64,000 nucleotides of DNA from contig NZ_JXTE01000031.1 of NCBI RefSeq assembly GCF_000972385.1, forward strand, positions 1-64,000, read 5' to 3'. Shown in pieces: positions 15,942 through 26,493 of this stretch. Made by a program: the position numbers and the translations under genes. Numbering within the stretch: position 1 is the first letter of the stretch; every line of letters starts with the position of its first letter. The notes under the pieces are model-generated. The model had not been told where the DNA came from, made no database searches, and saw only the letters and a list, made by a program, of their open reading frames with translations. This stretch comes from Streptomyces sp. WM6386. GTDB lineage: Bacteria; Actinomycetota; Actinomycetes; Streptomycetales; Streptomycetaceae.

Positions 15942-18833
15942 ATGCGAACCCGTGCACCATCGAGATCCGCGACCGCGACCAGGAGCGGTCTGCTGCGCCT
16001 GCTGCTCGCGCTCGCGATATGCCTGGGCCTGACATCACCCCTGATGACGCAGACCGCCGACGCGACCGGAACCACCCTGACGAATCCCGGCTTCGAGTCC
16101 GGCGACCTCAGCGGCTGGACCACCACCGGAACCGCCTTCAACGGAGCCGTCACCGACGACCCGGGCTGGGGTTGGGGCTGTTGCTTCAACCAGCAGGGCT
16201 CGTACCACCTGTGGGGGTTCGCCGCCGCCGGTGACGCCGCCACCGGGACGGTGACGTCCGAACCGTTCACGCTCACCGGCACCGGCATGGTCAGCGCCCT
16301 GGTCTCCGGCGGCCGTAACGACAACGACCTCTACGCAGCCCTGACCACCCTCGACGGAACCGTCCTGCACGAGGCCACCGGAACCGACGACGAGGCGTAC
16401 CGCCGCGTCACGTGGGACGCCCGCGAACACCTCGGCGAGCAGCTGCGCGTCACCGCCGTCGACAAGGCCACCGGCGGCTGGGGCCACATCAACCTCGACG
16501 ACGTCCGCGTCGGCACCGACCCGGCACCCGATCCCTCCCAGCGGGGACTCGCCGCCCACTGGGACTTCAGCGAGGGTCAGGGCACCACGACCCGGGAGAA
16601 GGTCAGCCAGGCCGCCGACCCCATCAGCTACGTCTTCAACGACGCGCAGTACAAGCCCGACAGCGACCCGCTCTGGCGCCCGAAGAACGAGGCCGACGGT
16701 GTGCTCTCCGGCGCCCTGCTGTTCGACGGCTACTCCACCTGGGTCACCCGCGCCGCGTCACAGACGCAGCTGCCCACGGACGGCCTGACCGTGGAGGCGT
16801 GGGTCGCGCCGCGCGCGTTCGAGTGGGGAGACGACGGCAAACTGTCCGCCGTCGTCAACCAGCAGGACGAGACGGCAAAGCGGGGCTTCTCCCTCGGCGT
16901 CGGCCGGCACGGCAGGTGGCAGTTCGGGATCGGAACCGGCGACGCGTGGTACGAGGTGACGGTCCCGAAGCCGGCGGCCCTGGCCGCGGGCAAGTGGGCG
17001 CACCTGTCGGCCGTGTTCGCCCCGAGCGAGGGAGCGATCAGGCTCTTCCTCAACGGCGAGCAGGTCGCCCAGACCGCCATCCCGGGCACCGCCCGGCTGG
17101 CCAAGGCCGACGTTCCCCTGATCGTCGGCCGCCACAACCAGCCCGCCATCATCAACGGCACGTTCGCCGTCAACATGTTCAACGGGCTCATCGACGAGGT
17201 GAAGATCCACAACAGCGCCCTCACCCCGGCCTCGGTCACGGCCGGCCACCAGAAGGACGTACAGACCTTCGCAGGAGGCACCACCCCCAAGGCCCGGATG
17301 GAGATGGACCGTTCACGCTACGACGGTGACCGCTACCGTCCCGGCTACCACTTCACCGCCCCGAACCACTGGATGAACGAACCCCACGCCCCCATCCAGT
17401 ACAAGGGCAAGTACCACCTCTTCTACCAGCACAACTCCCACGGCCCCTACTGGCACAACATCGCCTGGGGACACGCGGTGAGCGAGGACCTGGTCCACTG
17501 GCGCGACCTGCCCGTCGCACTCGCACCCACCGAGGACAGCGTGGCCCCCGACGGGGTCTGGTCCGGTGACGCCGCCTATGACGAGAACGGCGTGCCCGTC
17601 CTGCTGTTCACCGCCGGCAACGACTCCCAGCGCCCCAACCAGGCGACCGGCCTCGCCCGCCCCGTCGACCCCGGTGACAGCGACCTGGTCGAGTGGAAGA
17701 TGCACCCCACCCTGGTCACCAGCCAGAGCGCCGACCTGAACGTCGGCGCCGGACGCAAGGTCCGCTTCGGCGACTTCCGCGACCCCTTCGTCTGGAAGGA
17801 GGGAGACACCTGGTTCCAGCTGATGGGCTCGGGCGTCCAGACCACCTCGGGCACCGACATCGGCGGCACCGCCCTCCTCTACACCTCCAAGAACCTCACC
17901 GACTGGACGTACTCGGGCCCCCTGATGGTCGGTGACGTGGCAGCCCACCCCAGGACCGGCCAGGTCTGGGAGCTGCCCACCTTCCTGCCCATCGGAAAGG
18001 ACGCCCAGGGCCGCGAGCGCCGGGCCCTGCTCGTCAACCCGGCCTTCCCCGCCGGCCCCGGCGAGTACAGCAGCAAGTACGTCCACTACTGGGTCGGCAC
18101 CTGGGACGCCGAGGCCCGCCGCTGGACACCCGACACCACCGACCCCCGGCTCATGGACTACGGCGACCACTTCACCGGCCCCAGCGGAACGGTGGACGAC
18201 AAGGGACGCTCCCTCGTCTTCAGCATCGCCCAGGACCGGCGCACCGAACGCGCCCACTACGACGCCGGCTGGGCCCACAACGCCGGCCTGCCCATCGAGC
18301 TGTCCATGCGGCCCGACGGAGACCTCGGATTCCGCCCCGTCGAGGAGGTCGCCCGCCTCCACACCGGCGAACCGCTCCTGGACATCAGCGAACCCGCCTC
18401 CCTCGCCGACGCCAACACCCGCCTGGCCGGCGTCAAGGGAGACATGCTCCACATCAAGCTGACGATGAAACGCGGCAGCGCCGGCACCTTCGGGCTCGAC
18501 GTACTCCGCAGCCCCGGAGACGAGGAACGCACCCGCCTGTTCTACGACGCACCCGAGGGACAGCTGGGCGTCGACCGGACGCGCTCCGGGAACAACTCCA
18601 GCGCCGAGCCGAACTTCGGCATCCACAAGGGCCCGCTGACGCTCTCCAACGGCAACCTGACACTCGACGTGTTCGTCGACCGCTCGATGGTCGAGGCGTA
18701 CGCGAACAATCACAAGTCGATCACCACCCGCGCCTACCCCTTCCGCCAGGACTCCCTCGGCCTGCGCCTCTTCGGCGACGGCAGCGTCGTCAAGTCCATG
18801 ACCGTCTGGAAGATGGGCAACATGACCGACTGA
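15942..18833 (+). CDS. secreted LamG-GH32 fructan-acting enzyme with N-terminal accessory module
   Basis: A 963-residue paralogue of the preceding gene. Signal peptide 1-42; accessory module about 45-193 (TLTNPGFESGDLSGW to GGWGHINLDDVRVG); LamG-like domain about 205-440; GH32 about 470-790; C-terminal sandwich about 810-963. It has the same altered motif WMNEPHAP (Glu480), intact FRDPFVW (Asp614) and VWELPTFLPI (Glu677). The accessory module, at the C-terminus in the neighbouring paralogue, is here at the N-terminus. GGAGG lies six bases before ATG 15942. The 103-base gap and common strand suggest co-expression with the first copy. It should act outside the cell on polymeric fructan and supply the importer encoded on the other strand. 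Confidence 0.88.
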   Translation: MRTRAPSRSATATRSGLLRLLLALAICLGLTSPLMTQTADATGTTLTNPGFESGDLSGWTTTGTAFNGAVTDDPGWGWGCCFNQQGSYHLWGFAAAGDAATGTVTSEPFTLTGTGMVSALVSGGRNDNDLYAALTTLDGTVLHEATGTDDEAYRRVTWDAREHLGEQLRVTAVDKATGGWGHINLDDVRVGTDPAPDPSQRGLAAHWDFSEGQGTTTREKVSQAADPISYVFNDAQYKPDSDPLWRPKNEADGVLSGALLFDGYSTWVTRAASQTQLPTDGLTVEAWVAPRAFEWGDDGKLSAVVNQQDETAKRGFSLGVGRHGRWQFGIGTGDAWYEVTVPKPAALAAGKWAHLSAVFAPSEGAIRLFLNGEQVAQTAIPGTARLAKADVPLIVGRHNQPAIINGTFAVNMFNGLIDEVKIHNSALTPASVTAGHQKDVQTFAGGTTPKARMEMDRSRYDGDRYRPGYHFTAPNHWMNEPHAPIQYKGKYHLFYQHNSHGPYWHNIAWGHAVSEDLVHWRDLPVALAPTEDSVAPDGVWSGDAAYDENGVPVLLFTAGNDSQRPNQATGLARPVDPGDSDLVEWKMHPTLVTSQSADLNVGAGRKVRFGDFRDPFVWKEGDTWFQLMGSGVQTTSGTDIGGTALLYTSKNLTDWTYSGPLMVGDVAAHPRTGQVWELPTFLPIGKDAQGRERRALLVNPAFPAGPGEYSSKYVHYWVGTWDAEARRWTPDTTDPRLMDYGDHFTGPSGTVDDKGRSLVFSIAQDRRTERAHYDAGWAHNAGLPIELSMRPDGDLGFRPVEEVARLHTGEPLLDISEPASLADANTRLAGVKGDMLHIKLTMKRGSAGTFGLDVLRSPGDEERTRLFYDAPEGQLGVDRTRSGNNSSAEPNFGIHKGPLTLSNGNLTLDVFVDRSMVEAYANNHKSITTRAYPFRQDSLGLRLFGDGSVVKSMTVWKMGNMTD

Positions 18834-18874
18834 TCCAGCCACCCTCTGCGACGATCCGGGGCACCCACGCCCAG

Positions 18875-18913
18875 GCCGACCCGGTCCGCGACCTCGCCGC
18901 GGGCCGGGTCGGC
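18875..18913. terminator. bidirectional terminator between convergent genes
   Basis: GCCGACCCGG (18875-18884) pairs with CCGGGTCGGC (18904-18913) around a 19-base loop. It lies midway between the GH32 stop and the stop of the convergent helix-turn-helix/MurA-like gene, so it can serve both. Confidence 0.55.
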
Positions 18914-18948
18914 GCATGGCCTGGTCACGCTGTTCTCCCTGAGTACTT

Positions 18949-20478
18949 TCAGATGTCCCGGAAGATCTCGATCTGCGCCCCGACCGAGTTCAGGCGCTCG
19001 GCGAGGTCCTCGTAACCCCGGTTGATGACGTACACGTTGCGCAGCACGGACGTGCCCTCCGCCGCCATCATCGCCAGCAGGACGACCACGGCGGGCCGCA
19101 GGGCGGGCGGGCACATCATCTCGGCGGCCCGCCAGCGGGTCGGGCCTTCGACCAACACCCGGTGCGGGTCGAGGAGTTGGAGCCGGCCGCCGAGGCGGTT
19201 GAGGTCCGTGAGGTAGATCGCGCGGTTGTCGTAGACCCAGTCGTGGATCAGCGTCTTGCCCTGCGCGGAGGCCGCGATGGCCGCGAAGAACGGGACGTTG
19301 TCGATGTTCAGACCCGGGAACGGCATCGGGTGGATCTTGTCGATGGGCGCCTCCAGCTTGGAGGGGCGGACGGTGAGGTCCACCAGGCGCGTACGGCCGT
19401 TGTCGGCGAAGTACTCGGGCGTACGGTCGTGGTCGAGCCCCATCTCCTCCAGGACCGCCAGCTCGATCTCCAGGAACTCGATCGGCACCCGGCGCACCGT
19501 CAGCTCCGACTCCGTCACGACCGCCGCGGCCAGCAGGCTCATCGCCTCGACCGGGTCCTCGGAGGGGGAGTAGTCCACGTCGACGTCGATGGTCGGCATG
19601 CCGTGCACGGTGAGCGTGGTGGTGCCGATGCCCTCGACCTTGACGCCGAGCGCCTCCAGGAAGAAGCAGAGGTCCTGGACCATGTAATTGGAGGACGCGT
19701 TGCGGATGACGGTGACGCCGTCGTGGCGGGCGGCGGCCAGCAGCGCGTTCTCGGTCACGGTGTCGCCGCGCTCGGTCAGCACGATCGGGCGGTCGGGGGA
19801 GATCGAGTGGTCCACCCGTGCGTGGTACAGGCCCTCGGTCGCGGCGATGTCCAGCCCGAACCGGCGCAGCGCGATCATGTGCGGCTCGATGGTCCTCGTA
19901 CCCAGGTCGCAGCCGCCGGCGTACGGCAGCTTGAAGCTGTCCATGCGGTGCAGCAGCGGACCGAGGAACATGATGATCGAGCGGGTGCGGCGGGCCGCGT
20001 CCGCGTCGATGGCGCCCATGTCCAGCTCGGCCGGCGGCACGATCTCCAGGTCGACGCCCTCGTTGATCCAGCGGGTGCGCACCCCGATGGAGTTGAGCAC
20101 CTCCAGAAGGCGGTAGACCTCCTCGATGCGGGCGACGCGACGCAGCACCGTGCGCCCCTTGTTGAGCAGCGAGGCGCACAGCAGTGCCACGCACGCGTTC
20201 TTGCTCGTCTTGACGTCGATGGCACCGGAGAGCCGGCGGCCGCCGACGACCCGCAGATGCATCGGGCCCGCGTAGCCCAGAGAGACGATCTCGCTCTCCA
20301 GGGCCTCACCGATTCGAGCGATCATCTCAAGGCTGATGTTCTGGTTGCCACGCTCGATGCGGTTCACAGCGCTCTGACTGGTACCGAGAGCTTCCGCCAG
20401 CTGCGACTGTGTCCAGCCCCGGTGTTGCCGGGCGTCACGGATGAGCTTGCCGATGCGTACGAGGTAATCGTCTGCCAT
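18949..20478 (-). CDS. XRE helix-turn-helix fused to a MurA-like enolpyruvyl transferase (SCO5998-like)
   Basis: The 509-residue protein has an XRE helix-turn-helix at about residues 8-65 (RGWTQSQLAEALGTSQSAVNRIE) joined to an almost full MurA-like domain from about 72. The enzyme part keeps the KTSKNA segment (Lys93, Asn94), the loop Cys190 in YAGGCDLGTRTIEPH, and later GTTTLTVHGM and LRPAVVVLLAMMAAEG. MurA uses phosphoenolpyruvate and UDP-N-acetylglucosamine in peptidoglycan synthesis; here the DNA-binding domain suggests a regulator that senses such ligands, or a moonlighting enzyme. Synteny recalls Streptomyces coelicolor SCO5998 next to aconitase. ATCTC-N6-GAGAT lies 13-28 bases upstream of its start, consistent with self-control. 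Whether it is catalytically active cannot be told from sequence. Confidence 0.88.
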   Translation of the reverse strand: MADDYLVRIGKLIRDARQHRGWTQSQLAEALGTSQSAVNRIERGNQNISLEMIARIGEALESEIVSLGYAGPMHLRVVGGRRLSGAIDVKTSKNACVALLCASLLNKGRTVLRRVARIEEVYRLLEVLNSIGVRTRWINEGVDLEIVPPAELDMGAIDADAARRTRSIIMFLGPLLHRMDSFKLPYAGGCDLGTRTIEPHMIALRRFGLDIAATEGLYHARVDHSISPDRPIVLTERGDTVTENALLAAARHDGVTVIRNASSNYMVQDLCFFLEALGVKVEGIGTTTLTVHGMPTIDVDVDYSPSEDPVEAMSLLAAAVVTESELTVRRVPIEFLEIELAVLEEMGLDHDRTPEYFADNGRTRLVDLTVRPSKLEAPIDKIHPMPFPGLNIDNVPFFAAIAASAQGKTLIHDWVYDNRAIYLTDLNRLGGRLQLLDPHRVLVEGPTRWRAAEMMCPPALRPAVVVLLAMMAAEGTSVLRNVYVINRGYEDLAERLNSVGAQIEIFRDI

Positions 20479-20490
20479 GGGGTTGAGGCT

Positions 20491-20506
20491 ATCTCAGATA
20501 TGAGAT
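20491..20506. promoter_or_regulatory. palindrome ATCTC-N6-GAGAT at the helix-turn-helix/MurA-like gene
   Basis: ATCTCAGATATGAGAT is an inverted repeat (ATCTCA/TGAGAT) just before the start codon at 20478. It shares the ATCTC-N6-GAGAT frame with the element at 20942-20957 before aconitase. An XRE protein encoded immediately downstream could bind it. Confidence 0.6.
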
Positions 20507-20940
20507 GGGGCATTCCGAGGGGGGCCGTACGGGTGACGGATCTGATGGTGCGTCAATGCCGCCTGGCGTTACGGGTGCGGCGCCATCCGAAAGGTCCGGG
20601 CAAATCCACCGATGTCGTACGACGTCCTGTGCTGCTGGACGTGTGCTTCGGCCCATGCCTGCCGCCGCCGGTGGTGATGGACCAGGAGCGCCGGTTGATG
20701 TTCAGCCGTACGCCGGGAAGGATCCGGAAACTCTTGCGGAACGTGAGGGGCATCTGTGCCTCCCGTCTGAGTGCGGAACGTACCTGTCGGTTACCCCGAC
20801 TTGGCGTACTGATGGCCGAACTCCACGGGCTCGCCGCGCCGAAGGTCGGGTTCGGCCGGATAATCACGGGGTGTCCCCAGCCGTGGGGGACGTCACAAAC
20901 GGAGGCGGGGCATGACCATCCCGCGCCCGTGTACTAGAGT
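20507..20940. other. 434-base non-coding stretch between divergent genes
   Basis: This is the middle of the 622-base gap between the helix-turn-helix/MurA-like gene and aconitase. Open frames here have no ribosome site, no recognisable domain and weak codon bias. I see no RNA gene or riboswitch that I recognise. It may hold a long leader or a distal promoter. Confidence 0.5.
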
Positions 20941-20958
20941 TATCTCGACATCGAGATA
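20941..20958. promoter_or_regulatory. 18-base palindrome upstream of aconitase
   Basis: TATCTCGA-CA-TCGAGATA is a perfect 8-base inverted repeat with a two-base centre, 143-160 bases upstream of the aconitase start. Such symmetry in high-GC DNA strongly suggests an operator. Its inner 16 bases fit the same ATCTC-N6-GAGAT frame as the site at 20491-20506. Confidence 0.7.
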
Positions 20959-21012
20959 TCTGCCCAGGCGCACCGCAGCCGCCCGCGTCGCCACTCCAGC
21001 GGTAAGGGTTAC

Positions 21013-23833
<2,821 letters not shown>

Positions 23834-23854
23834 GCGGTACGGCAGGGCAGTTGA

Positions 23855-23890
23855 GGGCCGCACTCCCCGGCGACGGGGGGTGCGGCCCTT
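23855..23890 (+). terminator. rho-independent terminator of acnA
   Basis: GGGCCGCAC-T-CCCC and GGGG-G-GTGCGGCCC form a long, nearly perfect stem around a GGCGA-type loop, followed by TT. It begins 22 bases after the aconitase stop. Confidence 0.75.
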
Positions 23891-24309
23891 CGCCGTATTC
23901 GTGCGGGGACGTCCAGGTCATGACCCACCCTCAGGTCGAACACGGGATTCCCCCAGCGGTGGCGCTAACGGCGTGCTGAGCCATGTCAACTCGCCAAGAA
24001 CTGTGCGTACTTGAGCCAACAGATGCTCAATGTGGTTTGTGGGGAGGGCAGTTGGGAACGCCGACGAAGCGGCCAGTTGATGTGAGACGCGGCGGTCGCA
24101 ATGACGTATGGCATATCGACAGATTCGGGTATGGCTGGAGTGGGCCGGGATCATTTACGCTGGACATGTAGTAGCTGTGCGTAGTCTTGTGAGTGCCATG
24201 TGTGGTTCTTTGGCTTGACGTTCGGGGGTACTTGCCTGCGGCGGTGGTCGACCGCCCACTAGCATGGACGGGCACTGCCCAGGCGTATCGGGGGAGCAGG
24301 AGGGCTGAG
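23891..24309. other. 419-base low-GC non-coding stretch
   Basis: Base composition here is clearly less GC-rich than in the surrounding genes. I see no frame with convincing codon usage. GCTTGACGTTCGGGG near 24218 offers a -35-like TTGACG for the following DUF397 gene. The change in composition marks the start of an accessory patch that runs to about 27 kb. Confidence 0.45.
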
Positions 24310-24510
24310 GTGGTGCATAGGGGGGAACCCTTGTGGCGCAGGAGCAGCATGTGTGGCAATGAGAACGAGTGCCTGGAGGTCGCTGTGCGTGAGGACCGTG
24401 TGCTCGCTCGTGACTCCAAGGAACCCCGTCGTTCGCCTCTGCGATTCACCGCTCCCGTCTGGACGCAGTTCCTTCGCGCGGTGAACCAAGGGGCGTTAGA
24501 GGGTTCGTGA
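24310..24510 (+). CDS. DUF397 family protein
   Basis: The 66-residue product reads LWRRSSMCGNENECLEVAV, then VLARDSKEPRRSPLRFTAPV and WTQFLRAV. This is the DUF397 pattern W+RSS...ECVEVA...RDSK.P....F....W..F. GTG 24310 is chosen because AGGAGGG lies seven bases upstream and the length then matches the family; a GTG three bases later is possible. DUF397 proteins usually pair with DUF5753/XRE regulators, and one lies 0.8 kb away at 25272-26129, with two small membrane-protein genes between them. Some such pairs are thought to act as toxin-antitoxin-like or developmental switches; the role here is unknown. Confidence 0.82.
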   Translation: MVHRGEPLWRRSSMCGNENECLEVAVREDRVLARDSKEPRRSPLRFTAPVWTQFLRAVNQGALEGS

Positions 24511-24554
24511 TGTTTCTGAACAGCCATCGGCAGTAGGTAGGTAGGGGGGCCTGT

Positions 24555-24845
24555 ATGGGTGCCGAGGCATCTGCGGTGCGGCAGTCGGGGAAGAAGAGGG
24601 ATAAACGGGATGTGCTGATCGGCGGCGCCCTCGCTTTTGCGCTCGCTGTCGGCGCGCTGGCGACGCTGGCGGCAGCCCTCGCCTCCCTGCTCGTCGACAG
24701 CCTGCTCGCCAAGCGGATCCTCTGGGTGACCGTGTCGGTCGGTGTGTCGGTCGGTGCGGGGGTGTGGAAGGCCGGTCACGTCATGGTGACGCCATCTGGT
24801 TCGGGTCGCCTCCCGGAGGGTTCTGGGACGCGGACTCCACGGTAG
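24555..24845 (+). CDS. small membrane protein, unknown
   Basis: The 96-residue product has a charged N-terminus (KKRDKRD), then hydrophobic stretches about residues 21-47 and 53-72 (ILWVTVSVGVSVGAGVW), and a polar tail. GGGGGG lies five bases before the ATG. It follows the DUF397 gene by 44 bases on the same strand, so the two may form an operon. Its last 65 bases overlap the 3' end of the convergent gene. No family recognised; codon bias is weaker than in core genes. Confidence 0.5.
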   Translation: MGAEASAVRQSGKKRDKRDVLIGGALAFALAVGALATLAAALASLLVDSLLAKRILWVTVSVGVSVGAGVWKAGHVMVTPSGSGRLPEGSGTRTPR

Positions 24846-25224
24846 GAGAGCCGGCCGCCCGGCGGCGCTTGAACCACCGTGTCGCCCACCGTCCCATCAG
24901 GGCGGCGAGCCCGGAGGTGGCGACGAACGTGCCGACGGCCGTGCCTACCCGGGACCACGGCAGTTTCAGATCCCCGGCCGCCTGGATGACCAGGACTATC
25001 GCTCCGAGTAGGGACGCGAAAGCGACCAGCACGAGGACACCGACTATCGTCACGAGCTTCAGCTTCACGGTGCCGCGGGCGTTCTCGATCTGGACCAGGC
25101 GGTCCGTCTCGGCCTGGTTCTTGATCGCCTGTGCTTTGAGCTCCTCGTCGTTCAGTCCGGCTGCTCCGCCGAGCAGAGTGGTGACCCACTGCTGTAGGCC
25201 CTGAGATATCGACCTGAAGACCAC
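24781..25224 (-). CDS. two-helix membrane protein, unknown
   Basis: The 147-residue product has a polar N-terminal half with a possible coiled segment (ELKAQAIKNQAETDRLVQIE), two hydrophobic helices (about 61-87 and 98-118), and a basic tail (RWFKRRR). GTG 25224 is preferred because GGGAGG lies seven bases upstream. It follows the DUF5753/XRE regulator by 47 bases on the same strand and probably shares its transcript. Its 3' end overlaps the convergent small membrane gene. I do not recognise the family. Confidence 0.6.
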   Translation of the reverse strand: MVFRSISQGLQQWVTTLLGGAAGLNDEELKAQAIKNQAETDRLVQIENARGTVKLKLVTIVGVLVLVAFASLLGAIVLVIQAAGDLKLPWSRVGTAVGTFVATSGLAALMGRWATRWFKRRRAAGSPTVESASQNPPGGDPNQMASP

Positions 25225-25271
25225 GTCGGTCCTCCCCCTGGCTCTCACTACCAGCCATGGGCACCGCGGTT

Positions 25272-26129
25272 CTAGCGGGCCCTGAGGTCTTGCTTGATGC
25301 GATCGATCAGGTCGCGAGACTCGGTTTCGCCGAGTGCCATTTCCGTGATCGTGTGGAAGCACTCCTGGTAACGGGCCAGCAGTTCCAGGTCTTCACCGCC
25401 GGTCATGCTGCCGGCGGCATGCTCCAGGTACAGCAGATCGTCGTCGTCGGGGAATCCCAGCAGGACGAAGCTGCCCAGAGTGCTGTAGTGCGCCCCGGCC
25501 TCGAACGGCAGGATACGGATCGTGATGCCGTCGCGGGCACCGAAGTTCAGCAGCTGCTCCAACTGCTCATCGAGAACCTCCCTTCCGCCGATCTGTCGTC
25601 GCACCGCGGCCTCGTCCAGGATGAACGTGGTCACTGGCTTGCCGGAGCCGTCGAACATCCGCTCCTGCCGTTCCATCCTCAGACCCACGACGCGCTCGGC
25701 CCGTTCGGGCGACAGTCCGCGGGGGGCGAGGAGCGCCTTCGCGTATCCGCGGGTCTGGAGATGACCGGGGACGACGATGGGGTGGTACGTGTGCAGGGAC
25801 GCGGCGGCACTCTCGTAGCCCAGATACTGGGCGAACTGAGGGGTCACCACGTCGTGGTACTTCGACCACCAACTCGCCCCTTTGCTGCCCCGGGCCGCCT
25901 GCTCGAGGTCGTGGACCTCGACGGGGTCGGTGATGCGATAGAGGGTCGCCAGCGCACGTAGATCGCTGACGGACACGCTGACCGTACCTGTCTCCACCCG
26001 GATCAGCTTCGACTGGGACCACTCCACCTGTTCGGCAGCCTCACGCTGAGTCAGACCGGCGCGCTCGCGCGCCTGTCGCAGTGCGAGACGTAGTTTGCGC
26101 CGGTTCAGACTGGGGTCCACGGGGGTCAT
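25272..26129 (-). CDS. XRE/DUF5753 transcriptional regulator
   Basis: The 285-residue protein has an N-terminal helix-turn-helix (RAGLTQREAAEQVEWSQSKLIRVE, about residues 23-46) and a C-terminal DUF5753 domain (YHPIVVPGHLQTRGYAKALL; RMERQERM; LEQLLNFGARDGITIRILPF; GSFVLLGFPDDDDLLYLE). This class is abundant in Streptomyces and normally pairs with DUF397 proteins. AAGGAGC lies seven bases before ATG 26129. The promoter region holds a nested inverted repeat at 26196-26238. It probably regulates itself and its small neighbours. Confidence 0.92.
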   Translation of the reverse strand: MTPVDPSLNRRKLRLALRQARERAGLTQREAAEQVEWSQSKLIRVETGTVSVSVSDLRALATLYRITDPVEVHDLEQAARGSKGASWWSKYHDVVTPQFAQYLGYESAAASLHTYHPIVVPGHLQTRGYAKALLAPRGLSPERAERVVGLRMERQERMFDGSGKPVTTFILDEAAVRRQIGGREVLDEQLEQLLNFGARDGITIRILPFEAGAHYSTLGSFVLLGFPDDDDLLYLEHAAGSMTGGEDLELLARYQECFHTITEMALGETESRDLIDRIKQDLRAR

Positions 26130-26195
26130 CGCCGCTCCTTCGCCCGTGCACGTACCCTGAACCTGATCGGCCATGCACAGAAAGTTCCTAGCTCT

Positions 26196-26238
26196 TGGCT
26201 CCTCTCATTATGCCTCTAGCAAAGAGGATAGAGCCAAA
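26196..26238. promoter_or_regulatory. nested inverted repeat upstream of the XRE/DUF5753 gene
   Basis: Outer arms TTGGCTC (26196-26202) and GAGCCAA (26232-26238) enclose inner arms CCTCT (26214-26218) and AGAGG (26224-26228). It lies about 70-110 bases upstream of the regulator start. It could be the regulator's operator. Confidence 0.4.
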
Positions 26239-26493
26239 AGCCACGGGCGGTTCGCGGCGCGGTGTCGATGGGGCGGCGGCAGCTCTCTGAGCAACCTTGA
26301 GCTGCGACCGAGCGACCGGGCTTTGCGTAGGAGAGAACGCCTGAACGGGTGTTTGTGCTCCGAAGGGGCGTACTCCGCTTCCGAGACGTCGAAGCACGGG
26401 AGCGCGAAGGGCGCACGAAATCCCCTCCAGGTGCGCCGAGTTGCGCTCGGCGCGCGAAAACGGCGCTCGAGGTGTAGGACGTGAAGCCGAGAA
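26239..26493. other. 255-base stretch with no recognised gene
   Basis: Reading frames run through, but none has a ribosome site, domain or consistent codon bias. It lies between the regulator promoter and the decayed Uma2 gene and may be debris of the same decay. Confidence 0.4.

Noticed and set aside
12884..16324. Minus-strand frame of 1,146 codons
   Set aside because: It lies opposite the secreted GH32 genes, has no ribosome site and no domain; composition is that of a reverse-complement shadow.
17313..18917. Minus-strand frame of 534 codons opposite the second GH32
   Set aside because: No ribosome site or recognisable motif; Val/Gly-rich composition typical of antisense frames.
20505..20915. 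Possible small genes in the helix-turn-helix/aconitase gap
   Set aside because: Frames on both strands lack ribosome sites and domains, and codon bias does not favour any one of them.
24027..24779. 250-codon minus-strand gene
   Set aside because: Opposite the DUF397 gene, which has a ribosome site and a clear family pattern.
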